A stretch of 53,084 nucleotides of DNA from Ferrovibrio sp. (GTDB taxonomy: Bacteria > Pseudomonadota > Alphaproteobacteria > Ferrovibrionales > Ferrovibrionaceae): assembly GCF_025869515.1 (NCBI RefSeq), contig NZ_JAOZVR010000082.1:1-53084 (forward strand), in the 5' to 3' direction. Made by a program: the position numbers and the translations under genes. The number at the start of each line of letters is the position of its first letter. Position 1 is the first letter of the stretch. Positions 30,253 to 38,790 of the stretch are shown here, piece by piece. The notes beneath the pieces were generated by a model, which was not told the origin of the DNA, searched no databases, and saw only the letters and a list, made by a program, of their open reading frames with translations.

Positions 30253-31041
30253 ATGCGGCGCGGCGGCATTCTCGCGCTGATCATTATTGCCGCCAGCCTG
30301 TCGGCCTGCGACAGCATGCGCGACCTGAACCGCAGCCTGTATCGCGGACTGGGCGGCGAAACCCGCGGCCGACCGGTCGAGAGCACCAGCAGCAGTGTCG
30401 GCACGCCCTGCTTCAGCGCCGAAACCGGTCTGCTCTATACCAGCCAGACCGGACGCTGTGCCCCGGGTTATGCCGCGATCGGCACCGATCAGGCCATGCA
30501 GCAATTCCAGGCCTCGACGCAACGCGCCCCTGTCACCGGCCGCGGTGCGCCCGAGATTGCGCCGCTGCCGGCACGACCGGCGGGCACGCTGGGCGCGGTG
30601 CCGCAGTCGAATGTGCCGCCGTCAGGGCCAGGCGGCGCAGCCGTCACGCCCTATCCCAGCAACGAGGCCCGGGTCGGCGAAGGCATTTTCGCGCTCTGCT
30701 ATAACGACAGCGCGGGTCATGTCTTCGAGGCGCCGAGCTGCCCGAAGGGCAGCCGCTGGATCAACAGCGAGGAAGCCGAGCTGCTGCAGCGCGCGCAGCT
30801 GGCCGAAGCCTCCTGGTGCTTCTTTCCCGGCCGCAGCGTGCTGTATCGCAGCCGCGCCTGCCGGCCGGGCGATCAGAAGCTGAATGTGGCCGAAGCCGAC
30901 CGCATGTGGGAAACCCTGCCGATCGACCGCCGCACGCGGACGCGGCCATCGGCGACCACCGGCGGCGTTGCGCCGGTGCCCGCGATGGATGCCGCGCCGC
31001 GCAGCGGCGTCAATGCTACGCCGCTGCCCCCGACACGGTAG
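30253..31041 (+). CDS. Putative lipoprotein with three cysteine-pair repeats
   Basis: A 262-residue protein with a lipoprotein signal: MRRGGILALIIIAASLSAC, lipobox LSAC, lipid-bearing Cys19, with Asp next to it. The mature part has three copies of one motif: Cys53-x15-Cys69, Cys149-x13-Cys163 and Cys189-x13-Cys203. Each first Cys is followed by an aromatic residue, each pair spans a hydrophobic core (GLLY, HVF, SVLY), and each second Cys is followed by x-x-Gly (CAPG, CPKG, CRPG) and an acidic helix (SEEAELLQ, VAEADRMWE). The links are Pro-rich and the C-terminus is disordered. I do not recognise the family. It starts seven bases after queF. Confidence 0.75.
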   Translation: MRRGGILALIIIAASLSACDSMRDLNRSLYRGLGGETRGRPVESTSSSVGTPCFSAETGLLYTSQTGRCAPGYAAIGTDQAMQQFQASTQRAPVTGRGAPEIAPLPARPAGTLGAVPQSNVPPSGPGGAAVTPYPSNEARVGEGIFALCYNDSAGHVFEAPSCPKGSRWINSEEAELLQRAQLAEASWCFFPGRSVLYRSRACRPGDQKLNVAEADRMWETLPIDRRTRTRPSATTGGVAPVPAMDAAPRSGVNATPLPPTR

Positions 31042-31045
31042 ACTC

Positions 31046-31651
31046 TTACGCGATAGCGGCAGCGTTCGGCACCACCAGTGCAAACCGGTCGTTCAGCGCC
31101 GCCAGCGTGATGCGGTGCATCTCCGCCGCGCCAATCGTGCCGGTGCCGGTCGGATCGGGCAGGTCGCGGTCGGCACAGGCCGAGGCGACCACCACGCCGC
31201 GATAGCCATGGTCGATGGCGCTGCGCGCCGTGGCACTGATGCACATATGGGTCTGGAAGCCGGCGATGATCAGTTCGCTGCGGCCCAGTTCCTTCAGCAC
31301 TGCATCCAGATCGGTTTTTGCGAAACTGTTGGGCAGCGTCTTGGTGACGATGCGCTCCGTCTCGCGCGGCTGCACCCCGGCGATGAACTCCGCTTTCGGG
31401 CTTTCCGGATTGAACAGGGCACCGCCCGGCCGGCCATGGTGGCGCACATGCACGACCGGCGCGCCGCTGGCACGGGCAGCAGCGAGCAGCCTGCCGATCT
31501 CGGCCACGGCAGCGTCGATACCGGTGAGCGGCAGGCCGCCATCGGCCAGGTATTCGTTCTGGTGATCGACCAGCAGCAGGGTCGACTTCTCCCACAGCAC
31601 CGGGATACCGGCGGCGCCGGCCATTTCCAGCAGGGTCTTCGGACGCGACAT
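31046..31651 (-). CDS. Isochorismatase-family cysteine hydrolase
   Basis: A 201-residue hydrolase of the isochorismatase-like fold. The predicted catalytic triad is Asp29 (LLLVDHQNEY), Lys104 (VTKTLPNSF) and Cys137 (GFQTHMCISATARSA), with the usual cis-peptide before the Cys. Members cleave amide bonds in small molecules such as nicotinamide, N-carbamoyl compounds or ureas. The substrate is unknown. It is divergent from a LysR regulator across 79 bases, and regulation by that protein is likely. It converges on the lipoprotein gene with four bases between stops. Confidence 0.9.
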   Translation of the reverse strand: MSRPKTLLEMAGAAGIPVLWEKSTLLLVDHQNEYLADGGLPLTGIDAAVAEIGRLLAAARASGAPVVHVRHHGRPGGALFNPESPKAEFIAGVQPRETERIVTKTLPNSFAKTDLDAVLKELGRSELIIAGFQTHMCISATARSAIDHGYRGVVVASACADRDLPDPTGTGTIGAAEMHRITLAALNDRFALVVPNAAAIA

Positions 31652-31730
31652 GACATAACTCCATGATGACGGTTACCGCTGCCAGAAATAGCCGCTGGCG
31701 CCCTCTGTGCATATTCCATAAGATCGCGCG

Positions 31731-32600
31731 ATGGCTCTGCAAAAACGCACAGACGATCTGGACTGGAACGACCTGCGCTACGTGCTGGCGCTGGCCCGTC
31801 ATGGCAGCCTGTCGGCCACCGCCCGTTTTCTGAACGTCAATCACGCAACGGTATCCCGGCGCATCGCCGCGCTGGAGGCCAGCCTGGGCCTGACGCTGTT
31901 CGAGCGCCGCGCGCGCGGTTACCGCCTGACCGCGGCCGCGGCACCCGTGCTCGCCGCCGCCGAACAGATCGAGGCGCCGCTGCTGCGGCTCGGCCGCCTG
32001 GGCGATGTCCGCCGCGGCGAGCAGGTTTCCGGCACCGTGCGGATCACCTGCACCGAGGGCGTGGCCAGCCACACCATCGCGCCGCAACTGGCCGGCCTGC
32101 GGCAGCGCTGGCCGGGATTGCAGATCGAGATCGCGGTCGAACACCGCTCGCTGAGCCTGGCGCGGCGCGAGGCCGATATCGCGATCCGCTGGGCCCGGCC
32201 GAAGACCGGCGAGCTGTTTGCCAGCCGGCTCGGTGCCGTGCCCTATCGGCTGTTCCGCAATCCGGCCGCCGTGGACCGCAGCGCCGTCGCCGCCTTCGAT
32301 GAAAGCCTGGCCGAACTGCCGGAATCGCTGTGGCTGAAAAAATCCGGACTCACGCAGGCGATCCGCAGCAACAGCATGCTGCCGCTGGTGGCCGCCGCCC
32401 GCGCCGGCGCCTGCGCCGTGCTGCTGCCGGAGTATATCGGCCGCCAGTATCCGGAGCTGGTGCCCGATCCGGGCAAGTCACCGGTGACGCGCGAATTGTG
32501 GCTGGTGCTGCACCGCGACCTGCGCAACACGCCGCGGGTGCGCGTGGTGGCGGACTATCTGTCGGATGGCATCAAGCGGCTGCTGCGCAGCGCGGCTTAG
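31731..32600 (+). CDS. LysR-family transcriptional regulator
   Basis: A 289-residue LysR-type regulator. The N-terminal winged helix-turn-helix is clear (WNDLRYVLALARHGSLSATA, then NHATVSRRIAALE and LTLFERRARGYRLT), followed by a periplasmic-binding-like effector domain with ADIAIRWARP. It is divergent from the cysteine hydrolase gene, the classic arrangement for a LysR regulator and its target. I find no convincing T-N11-A box in the 79-base gap. The TAG stop shares three bases with the TAA stop of the convergent DUF3422 gene (TTAG). Confidence 0.93.
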   Translation: MALQKRTDDLDWNDLRYVLALARHGSLSATARFLNVNHATVSRRIAALEASLGLTLFERRARGYRLTAAAAPVLAAAEQIEAPLLRLGRLGDVRRGEQVSGTVRITCTEGVASHTIAPQLAGLRQRWPGLQIEIAVEHRSLSLARREADIAIRWARPKTGELFASRLGAVPYRLFRNPAAVDRSAVAAFDESLAELPESLWLKKSGLTQAIRSNSMLPLVAAARAGACAVLLPEYIGRQYPELVPDPGKSPVTRELWLVLHRDLRNTPRVRVVADYLSDGIKRLLRSAA

Positions 32601-33925
32601 TGCAGGCCTTCCTTCTGCAGCGAACGGCGGAAGCGACGCAGACCCCACCAGACCAGCGCGGCGACCACCGGGATCGCCACGCCGATGGCGATTTCCTTGT
32701 CGACCGGAAGCCCGACGGCATGCAGCGCCTGGGCGGCATAGCCGACCAGGCCGACGACGTAATAGGTGATGGCGGCGACCGACAGGCCCTCAACGGTTTC
32801 CTGCAGGCGCAGCTGCAGCCGCGACCGCTGGTTCATCGTATCGAGCAGCCCGACATTCTGCCGCTCCAGCGCGACATCGACGCGGGTCCGCAGCAGGTTG
32901 GCCATGCGGGTGGCACGCCGGGACAGCCCTTCGATGCGCTCGGCCATGGTGGTGCAGGTGCGCATGGCGGGCGACAGGCGCCGCTCCATGAATTCGCCGA
33001 TGGTCGGCAGGCCCTCGATCCGCGTTTCGCGCAGCTCGGCGATGCGGCGTTCGACCAGCGCGTGATAGGCCCGCCCGGCGCCGAAGCGATACGGCGTTTC
33101 CACCGCCAGGGTCTCGACCTCGGCAGCCAGCCCGGCCAGCTCCAGGAGCAGGCTCTGTTCGCTTTCATGCTCGACATCGACCATGCGGCCGGACAGCTTT
33201 GCCAGCCCCTGCTCCAGCGCGGTGATGCGCGGCGCCACCTGCTGGGCCAGCGGCAGCGCCAGCAGGGCCATCATGCGATAGGTCTCGATATCCAGCAGCC
33301 GCATGACGAGGCGGCCGCGCTGGGCATCGGTCAGGTCGCCGCCATGGACGACAAAGCGCACGGCATCGTCGGCACCGAGATGGAAGTCGGTCCACACCGT
33401 GGCGCGTCCGCTGGCCACCTGGCTCGCGACCATGGCGGGGCCATCGAAGATGGTTTCGAGCTGCACCGTCGTGGGCATGGCCTCGCCGGCCCCCAGCACG
33501 GTGACATCGGCAGCCACCATCAGCCGGCCCGGCAGGGTGTCGAGCCAGCCGGCCGGCAGCGGCAGTTCGTGCGATGGCCGATCCAGCGGCGTGGCGACCG
33601 CGCGTGGCAGATACAGCGTATAGGTGGAGAATTCGGTGCGCCGCTCCCAGATCAGATGACCGGCGCCGGAGAGTTCTACGGCGACATGCTTGCTGCCGGA
33701 CGGCGGCTCGTCGGCATCGCAGCTCCGGCACAGCGTCACCAGATGGGCATGTTCGGCGGCGGCATCGTCCGGCTTGAGCAGCAGCGCGAGATGCAGCACG
33801 CGGGCGGGCGCCGCCAGCGGCAGCGGCGGGCGGGCATGCACCTCCGCGGCCAATGCCGCGCGCAGCGGATGCGCGCGCTGCCGCAGGTCGTCAGGCAGCA
33901 GCGGCCCGCCTACTCCTCCAACCAT
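32597..33925 (-). CDS. DUF3422 family membrane-anchored protein
   Basis: A 442-residue protein matching DUF3422, with the family's start HPLRAALAAEVHARPPLPL. The middle is helical with likely coiled coils (RIAELRETRIEGLPTIGEFM, RMANLLRTRVDVALERQNV), and the C-terminus has two membrane helices (AAITYYVVGLVGYAAQAL and IAIGVAIPVVAALVWWGL) followed by a basic tail. The shape resembles magnesium-transporter-like or RMD-type membrane proteins, but no function is established. It overlaps the rluC-like gene by 16 bases and is probably the last gene of the degP-rarA-rluC run. Confidence 0.85.
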   Translation of the reverse strand: MVGGVGGPLLPDDLRQRAHPLRAALAAEVHARPPLPLAAPARVLHLALLLKPDDAAAEHAHLVTLCRSCDADEPPSGSKHVAVELSGAGHLIWERRTEFSTYTLYLPRAVATPLDRPSHELPLPAGWLDTLPGRLMVAADVTVLGAGEAMPTTVQLETIFDGPAMVASQVASGRATVWTDFHLGADDAVRFVVHGGDLTDAQRGRLVMRLLDIETYRMMALLALPLAQQVAPRITALEQGLAKLSGRMVDVEHESEQSLLLELAGLAAEVETLAVETPYRFGAGRAYHALVERRIAELRETRIEGLPTIGEFMERRLSPAMRTCTTMAERIEGLSRRATRMANLLRTRVDVALERQNVGLLDTMNQRSRLQLRLQETVEGLSVAAITYYVVGLVGYAAQALHAVGLPVDKEIAIGVAIPVVAALVWWGLRRFRRSLQKEGLH

Positions 33926-34893
33926 GCGTCGGCATCCTTGTCGAGGGTGAAGCCGAGGAAATCCCAGGTTGCCGCCATATGCGGCGGCAGCGGCGCGCGG
34001 ATTTCCAGCTTGCCGCCATCGGGATGCGCCAGCCTGATGCCGCGCGCATGCAGATGCAGCTTGCGGCTGACACCGCCGGTGAGAAAGGCTTCGGCGCCGC
34101 CGTATTTTCCGTCGCCGACGATCGGCGTGCCGATGGCGGCGGCATGCACGCGCAGCTGATGGGTGCGGCCGGTCAGCGGCGCCATGCCGAGCCAGGCGGC
34201 GCGGCGGCCCGCCGTCTCGATGGTGCGGTAGAGCGTCACGGCATTTTTGCCGTCTTCCTCATCGGCCACCATGCGCTCGCCGGCCGCGCCAGGCAGCTTG
34301 GAGAGCGCCAGTTCGATCTTGCCCATGCGCTGGATCGGCACGCCCATCACCAAAGCCCAGTAGAGCTTGTGGGCATCGCGCTTGCGCAGGGCTTCGGCCA
34401 GCTTGGCCGCCGCCGATGCACTGCGCGCCAGCAGCAGGACACCCGAGGTATCCTTGTCGAGGCGATGCACCAGACGCGGGCGTTCGGCATTGCCGAATTT
34501 CAGGAAGCCGAGCAGGCCGTCGAGATGCTCGGTCAGGCCGGTGCCGCCCTGGGTGGCCAGGCCGGCCGGCTTGTTCAGCACGATGACGGCATCGTCCTTG
34601 TGCAGCACGGCGGCTTCCAGTTCGGCGATGCGCTCCGGGCTGGCCCTGGCCGGCTTGGAGATCCGTGGCTCATCGTCCTTGGGCGGATCACCCAGCGGGG
34701 GAATCCGGATTTCCTGACCGACTTCCAGCCGGGTGGCGGCCTTGGCACGACCGCCATCGATGCGGACCTGGCCGGTGCGCAGCAGCTTTTCCAGCTTGGC
34801 ATGGCCGAGCCAGGGGAAGTGACGCTTGAACCAGCGATCGAGGCGCAACTCGGCTTCGTCGGCTTTGACGGTACGGGTGGTAACCTGAGACAT
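33910..34893 (-). CDS. RluA-family 23S rRNA pseudouridine synthase (RluC-like)
   Basis: A 327-residue pseudouridine synthase. The N-terminal S4 RNA-binding domain (LRLDRWFKRHFPWLGHAKLEKLL) is followed by the catalytic domain with the active-site block LVHRLDKDTSGVLLLAR (catalytic Asp in HRLDKDTSG) and the late GRTHQLRVHAAAIG. RluC converts U955, U2504 and U2580 in E. coli 23S rRNA; the exact targets here are inferred. The ATG at 34893 is chosen; a GTG at 34902 adds MPP. A Lys/Pro-rich linker (RIPPLGDPPKDDEP) joins the two domains. Confidence 0.93.
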   Translation of the reverse strand: MSQVTTRTVKADEAELRLDRWFKRHFPWLGHAKLEKLLRTGQVRIDGGRAKAATRLEVGQEIRIPPLGDPPKDDEPRISKPARASPERIAELEAAVLHKDDAVIVLNKPAGLATQGGTGLTEHLDGLLGFLKFGNAERPRLVHRLDKDTSGVLLLARSASAAAKLAEALRKRDAHKLYWALVMGVPIQRMGKIELALSKLPGAAGERMVADEEDGKNAVTLYRTIETAGRRAAWLGMAPLTGRTHQLRVHAAAIGTPIVGDGKYGGAEAFLTGGVSRKLHLHARGIRLAHPDGGKLEIRAPLPPHMAATWDFLGFTLDKDADAWLEE

Positions 34894-34925
34894 GGGGGGC
34901 ACTCTAAAGCGGGAGGATCGACCTG

Positions 34926-35357
34926 TCAGCGCCAGACGCGGCGCACGGTGTCCTTTTCCTTGGGTTCTTCCGGCACGGCAGCCGGTTGCGGCTCGGCGAC
35001 GCGCTGGCGCGCCCGTTCAGCCTGACGTTCGATCCATTCCAGTCGCTTCTGTTCATGACCTTCGAGCGACTGTACTTCGATCTCGCATTCCTGCGCGGCC
35101 TGGAAGATGATCTGCCGCGTCACATTCTTGAACTGCGCCAGCTTGCCGTAGAAGCAATCGTCGCGGCTGGGCACGGTACCGGGCGTATAGAAAGCCTGTT
35201 CCCGCGGCATGCTGATGAAAAAGGTATACACTCCCGCGCCGACGAGGAGCAGAAGTGCAACGATTCCGAAGAAACTCAGCCGCTGCAGCACGGAGAAACG
35301 CTCCATGAATAAGGCCAATGGCGTTTTGGCCGAGGTTCTGCTGAGGGGCGATGCCAT
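34926..35357 (-). CDS. Hypothetical single-pass membrane protein
   Basis: A 143-residue protein not recognised. It has one membrane helix (FFGIVALLLLVGAGVYTFF, about residues 29-47), a short segment with Cys (SRDDCFYGKLAQF), a helix (IIFQAAQECEIEVQSLEGH) and a charged coiled-coil-like stretch (RLEWIERQAERARQR) before a Pro/Glu-rich tail. An ATG at 35306 removes 17 residues and gives a more usual anchor start; neither start has a good ribosome-binding site. The 91-base gap to rarA holds an inverted repeat CAGCGT-N13-ACGCTG and a CCCGC/GCGGG hairpin, neither with a T-run. It is probably co-transcribed with the rluC-like gene 32 bases on. Confidence 0.7.
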   Translation of the reverse strand: MASPLSRTSAKTPLALFMERFSVLQRLSFFGIVALLLLVGAGVYTFFISMPREQAFYTPGTVPSRDDCFYGKLAQFKNVTRQIIFQAAQECEIEVQSLEGHEQKRLEWIERQAERARQRVAEPQPAAVPEEPKEKDTVRRVWR

Positions 35358-35448
35358 GGAAACAATTTACACCAGATTTAGGCCCGGGTCAGCGTCATAG
35401 CTTGGTTAACGCTGCCCGCGCTGCGGGTACGAGGTCGGTCTTCTTCGT

Positions 35449-36801
35449 TCACGCGTCATCATCCTGACGCTTGGCGCGCAGCTTCTGCCAGTAGTCGAGT
35501 CGCTTGATGATCTCACGCTCGAAGCCGCGCTCGACCGGCCGGTAGAAATGCTGCCGATCCATGCCGTCGGGGAAATAGTTCTGCCCCGAAAAGCCATCGG
35601 CAGCGTCGTGGTCATAGGCATAGCCGGCGCTGTAGCCCATCTGCTTCATCATCTTGGTCGGCGCATTCAGGATATGCATCGGCGGCATCAGCGAACCATG
35701 CTCGCGCGCCGCACGCCTGGCGCCGCTCTCGGCCTTGTAAGCCGCGTTCGATTTGGGTGCCGTGCCGAGATAGATCACCGCCTGCACCAGCCCGAGTTCG
35801 CCTTCGGGCGAGCCGAGAAAATCGTACATGTCCTTGGCGGCCAGCGCCTGCAGCAGTGCATTGGGATCGGCCATGCCGATATCCTCGGCCGCAAAGCGCA
35901 CCAGGCGACGCAGGATATAGAGCGGATCCTCGCCGCCAGCCAGCATCCGCGCCATCCAGTAGAGCGCCGCATCGACATCGGATCCGCGCAGCGATTTATG
36001 CAGCGCCGAGATCAGGTTGTAATGCTCATCCTGCGTCTTGTCGTAGATCGGCGCGCGTTTCTGCAGCGTCTCGGCCAGCCGCGCGGGATCGAGCGGCACG
36101 GTGTCGGCCGGCAGGGTGTAAATCTGTTCGGCCATGTTCAGCAGGTAGCGCCCGTCGCCATCCGCCATGGCGCGCAGTGCGGCGCGCGCCTCGGCGGTCA
36201 GCGGCAACGTGCGGTTCTCGACTGCCTCGGCACGCAGAAGCAGGGATTCCAGTGCTGCATCGTCCAGGCGATGCAGCACCACAACGGAGGCGCGCGACAG
36301 CAGCGCCGAGTTGAGCGCGAAGCTGGGATTCTCGGTGGTGGCACCGACCAGGACGACGGTGCCGTCTTCCACATAGGGCAGGAAGCCATCCTGCTGGGCG
36401 CGATTGAAGCGATGGATTTCGTCCACGAACAGCAGCGTCGCCTTGCCGGTGGCGCGGCGTGCGCGCGCCGTTTCGAATACCTTTCGCAGATCGGCCACGC
36501 CGGAGAACACGGCGGAAAGCGGTGCGAATTCAAGTCCGGTGGCATCGGCCAGCAGGCGCGCGATCGACGTCTTGCCGGTGCCCGGCGGTCCCCAGAGGAT
36601 CAGGCTGGACAGTTTCTTTGCCTGCACCATGCGGGCGAGCGGCCCCTCGCCCTGCAGCAGATGATCCTGCCCGATCACATCCGCCAGCGATTGCGGCCGC
36701 AGCCGATCCGCCAGCGGCGCGACTGCAGAGGCATCCATACCGGCCGCCGCAAACAGGCTCTCACCGGTGCCGCCCGCATCAGGCATGCCACGCTTGGCCA
36801 T
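35449..36801 (-). CDS. rarA: Replication-associated recombination protein RarA (MgsA/WRNIP1 family)
   Basis: A 450-residue AAA+ ATPase that acts at stalled replication forks and interacts with SSB and the clamp-loading machinery. Seen are LADRLRPQSLADVIGQDHLL, Walker A GPPGTGKTS, Walker B LFVDEIHRFNRAQQD, sensor-1 region GATTENPSF, and the family's C-terminal tetramerisation part (HYNLISALHKSLRGSDVDAA, AYDHDAADGFSGQNYFP). The ATG at 36801 lies two bases after the degP stop, so the two genes are co-transcribed; the longer frame upstream lies inside degP. Confidence 0.96.
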   Translation of the reverse strand: MAKRGMPDAGGTGESLFAAAGMDASAVAPLADRLRPQSLADVIGQDHLLQGEGPLARMVQAKKLSSLILWGPPGTGKTSIARLLADATGLEFAPLSAVFSGVADLRKVFETARARRATGKATLLFVDEIHRFNRAQQDGFLPYVEDGTVVLVGATTENPSFALNSALLSRASVVVLHRLDDAALESLLLRAEAVENRTLPLTAEARAALRAMADGDGRYLLNMAEQIYTLPADTVPLDPARLAETLQKRAPIYDKTQDEHYNLISALHKSLRGSDVDAALYWMARMLAGGEDPLYILRRLVRFAAEDIGMADPNALLQALAAKDMYDFLGSPEGELGLVQAVIYLGTAPKSNAAYKAESGARRAAREHGSLMPPMHILNAPTKMMKQMGYSAGYAYDHDAADGFSGQNYFPDGMDRQHFYRPVERGFEREIIKRLDYWQKLRAKRQDDDA

Positions 36802-36803
36802 GC

Positions 36804-38246
36804 TCAGCCCCGCACCGTGAAGGACAGCAGCTGCTTGTTCCGCCGCAGCGTCACGGTCCACTGGCTGGTGCCACGCAGCAGGCTTTGCAGGCTTTTCACA
36901 TCCGGCACGTCGCGGTCGTTGATCTTGACGATCACGTCGCCCGGACGCACGCGCAGCCGGTTGGCCGGCGAACCCGCCACGATCTCGGTGACGATGACAC
37001 CGCGCGTCAGCGTATCGACGCCCAGTTCCTCGGCAAAGGCCGGCGACAGGTTGCCGACCGTGGTACCGGCCAGCGGCTGGTTGCCGCTCAACTGGGTCAG
37101 ATCGCGCGGCGGCGTTTCAGGCGCATCCTGCAATGCGATCCTGAGGGTCACGCGCTGGTCGCGCCGCTGTACATCGACAGCAGCGGTTTCCCCCAGCTTG
37201 CGGGTGGCGATGCGGAAGCGCAGAGCCTGTGGATCGTTGACCTCGCGGCCGTCGATGGCCAACACCACGTCGCCGGTGCGCAGACCGGCACGGTCGGCCG
37301 GCCCGCCACGATAGACTTCGCCCACCAGCACGCCATTGGGCCGGGCCATGCCGAGACCCTGGGCAATCTCGCTGGTCACCACTTCACCGCTGGCACCGAA
37401 CCAGGGCCGCTTGATGCCCTTGCCCGCCATTGCGCTGGCAACCGTTGAGGAAACCAGGTTGGCCGGGATGGCGAAGCCGATGCCGATGGAGCCACCCGAG
37501 CGCGAAAAGATCGCGGTGTTGATGCCGACGAGCTTGCCGTCCATGCCAAGCAGCGCACCGCCCGAATTGCCCGGATTGATCGCCGCATCGGTCTGGATAA
37601 AAGATTGCGCCGTGAGATCGTCGGAGATCGCGCGGCCGACCGCGGAAATGATGCCTTGCGTCACGGTCTGGCCGACGCCGAAGGGATTGCCGATCGCCAG
37701 CACCAGGTCGCCGACCTGCAGCTCATCGGAATCGCGGAATTCCAGATACGGCAGCGTCTCGCCGCGCGTGTCGATGCGCAGCACGGCCAGATCGGAACGC
37801 GGATCGGCGGCAATCACCCTGGCCTCGAATTCGCGGCGATCGCTCAGCGCCACCACGATTTCGGTGGCACCGTCGATCACATGATTATTGGTGACAATCA
37901 CTCCCTCGGCCTCGACGATCACACCCGAGCCGAGCGACTGCGCGACCCGTTCACGCGGCGGGCCGAAGGGCGCCTGATCGCCGAAAAAGCGACGGAAAAA
38001 CGGATCGTCGAACAGCGGCGATGCCGGCTGCGCCACCTTCTCGACCCGGCGGGTATAGACGTTGACCACGGCCGGCGCGGCGCGCTGCACCAGCGGAGCA
38101 AAGCTGAGCTGAATCTCGCTGCGGCTGGCCGGCAATCTGCCCTGCGCCTGACTCTGGGCCGGCTGCGCCGACGCCATGACAGGCAGGATCGCCGCCATCA
38201 GGGCGGTAAAAACGAGTGTCAGGACTGTCTGAAATGAACGTGCCAT
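36804..38246 (-). CDS. DegP/DegQ-type periplasmic serine protease (HtrA family)
   Basis: A 480-residue HtrA protease/chaperone for misfolded envelope proteins. From the ATG at 38246 it has a signal peptide (TVLTLVFTALMAAILPVMASA), then the trypsin-like domain with His122 (VTNNHVIDGA), Asp152 (DPRSDLAVLRI) and Ser228 (INPGNSGGALLG), and two PDZ domains (GVLVGEVYRGGPADRAGL and GVIVTEIVAGSPANRLRV). A Phe-rich loop (DDPFFRRFFGDQ) is like the LA loop of DegP/DegQ. A good promoter sits so close upstream that the mRNA leader should be only a few bases, and no Shine-Dalgarno site is seen. It heads a run with rarA. Confidence 0.95.
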   Translation of the reverse strand: MARSFQTVLTLVFTALMAAILPVMASAQPAQSQAQGRLPASRSEIQLSFAPLVQRAAPAVVNVYTRRVEKVAQPASPLFDDPFFRRFFGDQAPFGPPRERVAQSLGSGVIVEAEGVIVTNNHVIDGATEIVVALSDRREFEARVIAADPRSDLAVLRIDTRGETLPYLEFRDSDELQVGDLVLAIGNPFGVGQTVTQGIISAVGRAISDDLTAQSFIQTDAAINPGNSGGALLGMDGKLVGINTAIFSRSGGSIGIGFAIPANLVSSTVASAMAGKGIKRPWFGASGEVVTSEIAQGLGMARPNGVLVGEVYRGGPADRAGLRTGDVVLAIDGREVNDPQALRFRIATRKLGETAAVDVQRRDQRVTLRIALQDAPETPPRDLTQLSGNQPLAGTTVGNLSPAFAEELGVDTLTRGVIVTEIVAGSPANRLRVRPGDVIVKINDRDVPDVKSLQSLLRGTSQWTVTLRRNKQLLSFTVRG

Positions 38247-38256
38247 GATGAGGGTT

Positions 38257-38285
38257 AGATAGGGATGTTTCCCAAGTGTTTTCAA
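38257..38285 (-). promoter_or_regulatory. Predicted promoter of the degP-like gene, near-leaderless
   Basis: On the minus strand TTGAAA (38280-38285) and CTATCT (38257-38262) are 17 bases apart, close to the alphaproteobacterial sigma-70 form; the CCTATCT box also resembles the alphaproteobacterial RpoH -10 element. The start codon is only ten bases past the -10 box, so the leader would be about 2-5 bases. Confidence 0.6.
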
Positions 38286-38348
38286 TGGGCGGCAGGCATC
38301 GGGAATTGATTAACCTAGTATTCACCGCTTGGTGGCAATTCTGCCGGA

Positions 38349-38786
38349 ATGAAGCTCGATCAGCCGGCCCTGCAGCAACTGCAGGTGTACTGGGATAAGA
38401 AACGTGCCGGCCGCCCCTATCCGGAGCGCGCGGATATCGATCCGCTGGAGCTGCGCTTCATCATCGGCAGCCTCATCCTAGTGGATGTCGAACCGATGCC
38501 ACTCCGCTTCCGCTACCGCCTGTTCGGCACCGACATCGCCCAGCGCCAGGGCTTCGACATGACCGGCAAGTATCTCGATCAGCATCCCTGGCCTGAACTC
38601 GCGGCCCAGGCGCGCAAGACCTATATCGAGGTGATCGACAGCGGCAACCCGGCCCTGATCCGGCGTCACGGCCTGATCAACGACCAGTATGTCGACCACC
38701 AGTCGCTGATCCTGCCACTGGGCGGCAGCCGGGTTGAGATGCTGATGGCCGGCGTGGTGTTCACCCCCACCGGTCAGGATCCCTGA
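38349..38786 (+). CDS. PAS_5 (PF07310-type) domain protein, second copy
   Basis: A 145-residue single-domain PAS_5 protein, paralogous to that at 8118-8645. The shared core is LRFIIGSLILVDVEPMPLRF followed by YRLFGTDIAQRQGFDMTGKYLDQHPWPE. No output domain or export signal is present. It is divergent from the degP-like gene across 102 bases; that gap holds a nested inverted repeat, GAATTG (38303-38308) with CAATTC (38336-38341) around CACCGCTTGGTG. It converges on the end of the ribosomal cluster. Function unknown. Confidence 0.82.
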   Translation: MKLDQPALQQLQVYWDKKRAGRPYPERADIDPLELRFIIGSLILVDVEPMPLRFRYRLFGTDIAQRQGFDMTGKYLDQHPWPELAAQARKTYIEVIDSGNPALIRRHGLINDQYVDHQSLILPLGGSRVEMLMAGVVFTPTGQDP

Positions 38787-38790
38787 TCGC

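Noticed and set aside
35415..35427. CCCGC-GCT-GCGGG hairpin downstream of the small membrane protein promoter region, as a terminator
   Set aside because: Only five pairs and no T-run on either strand.
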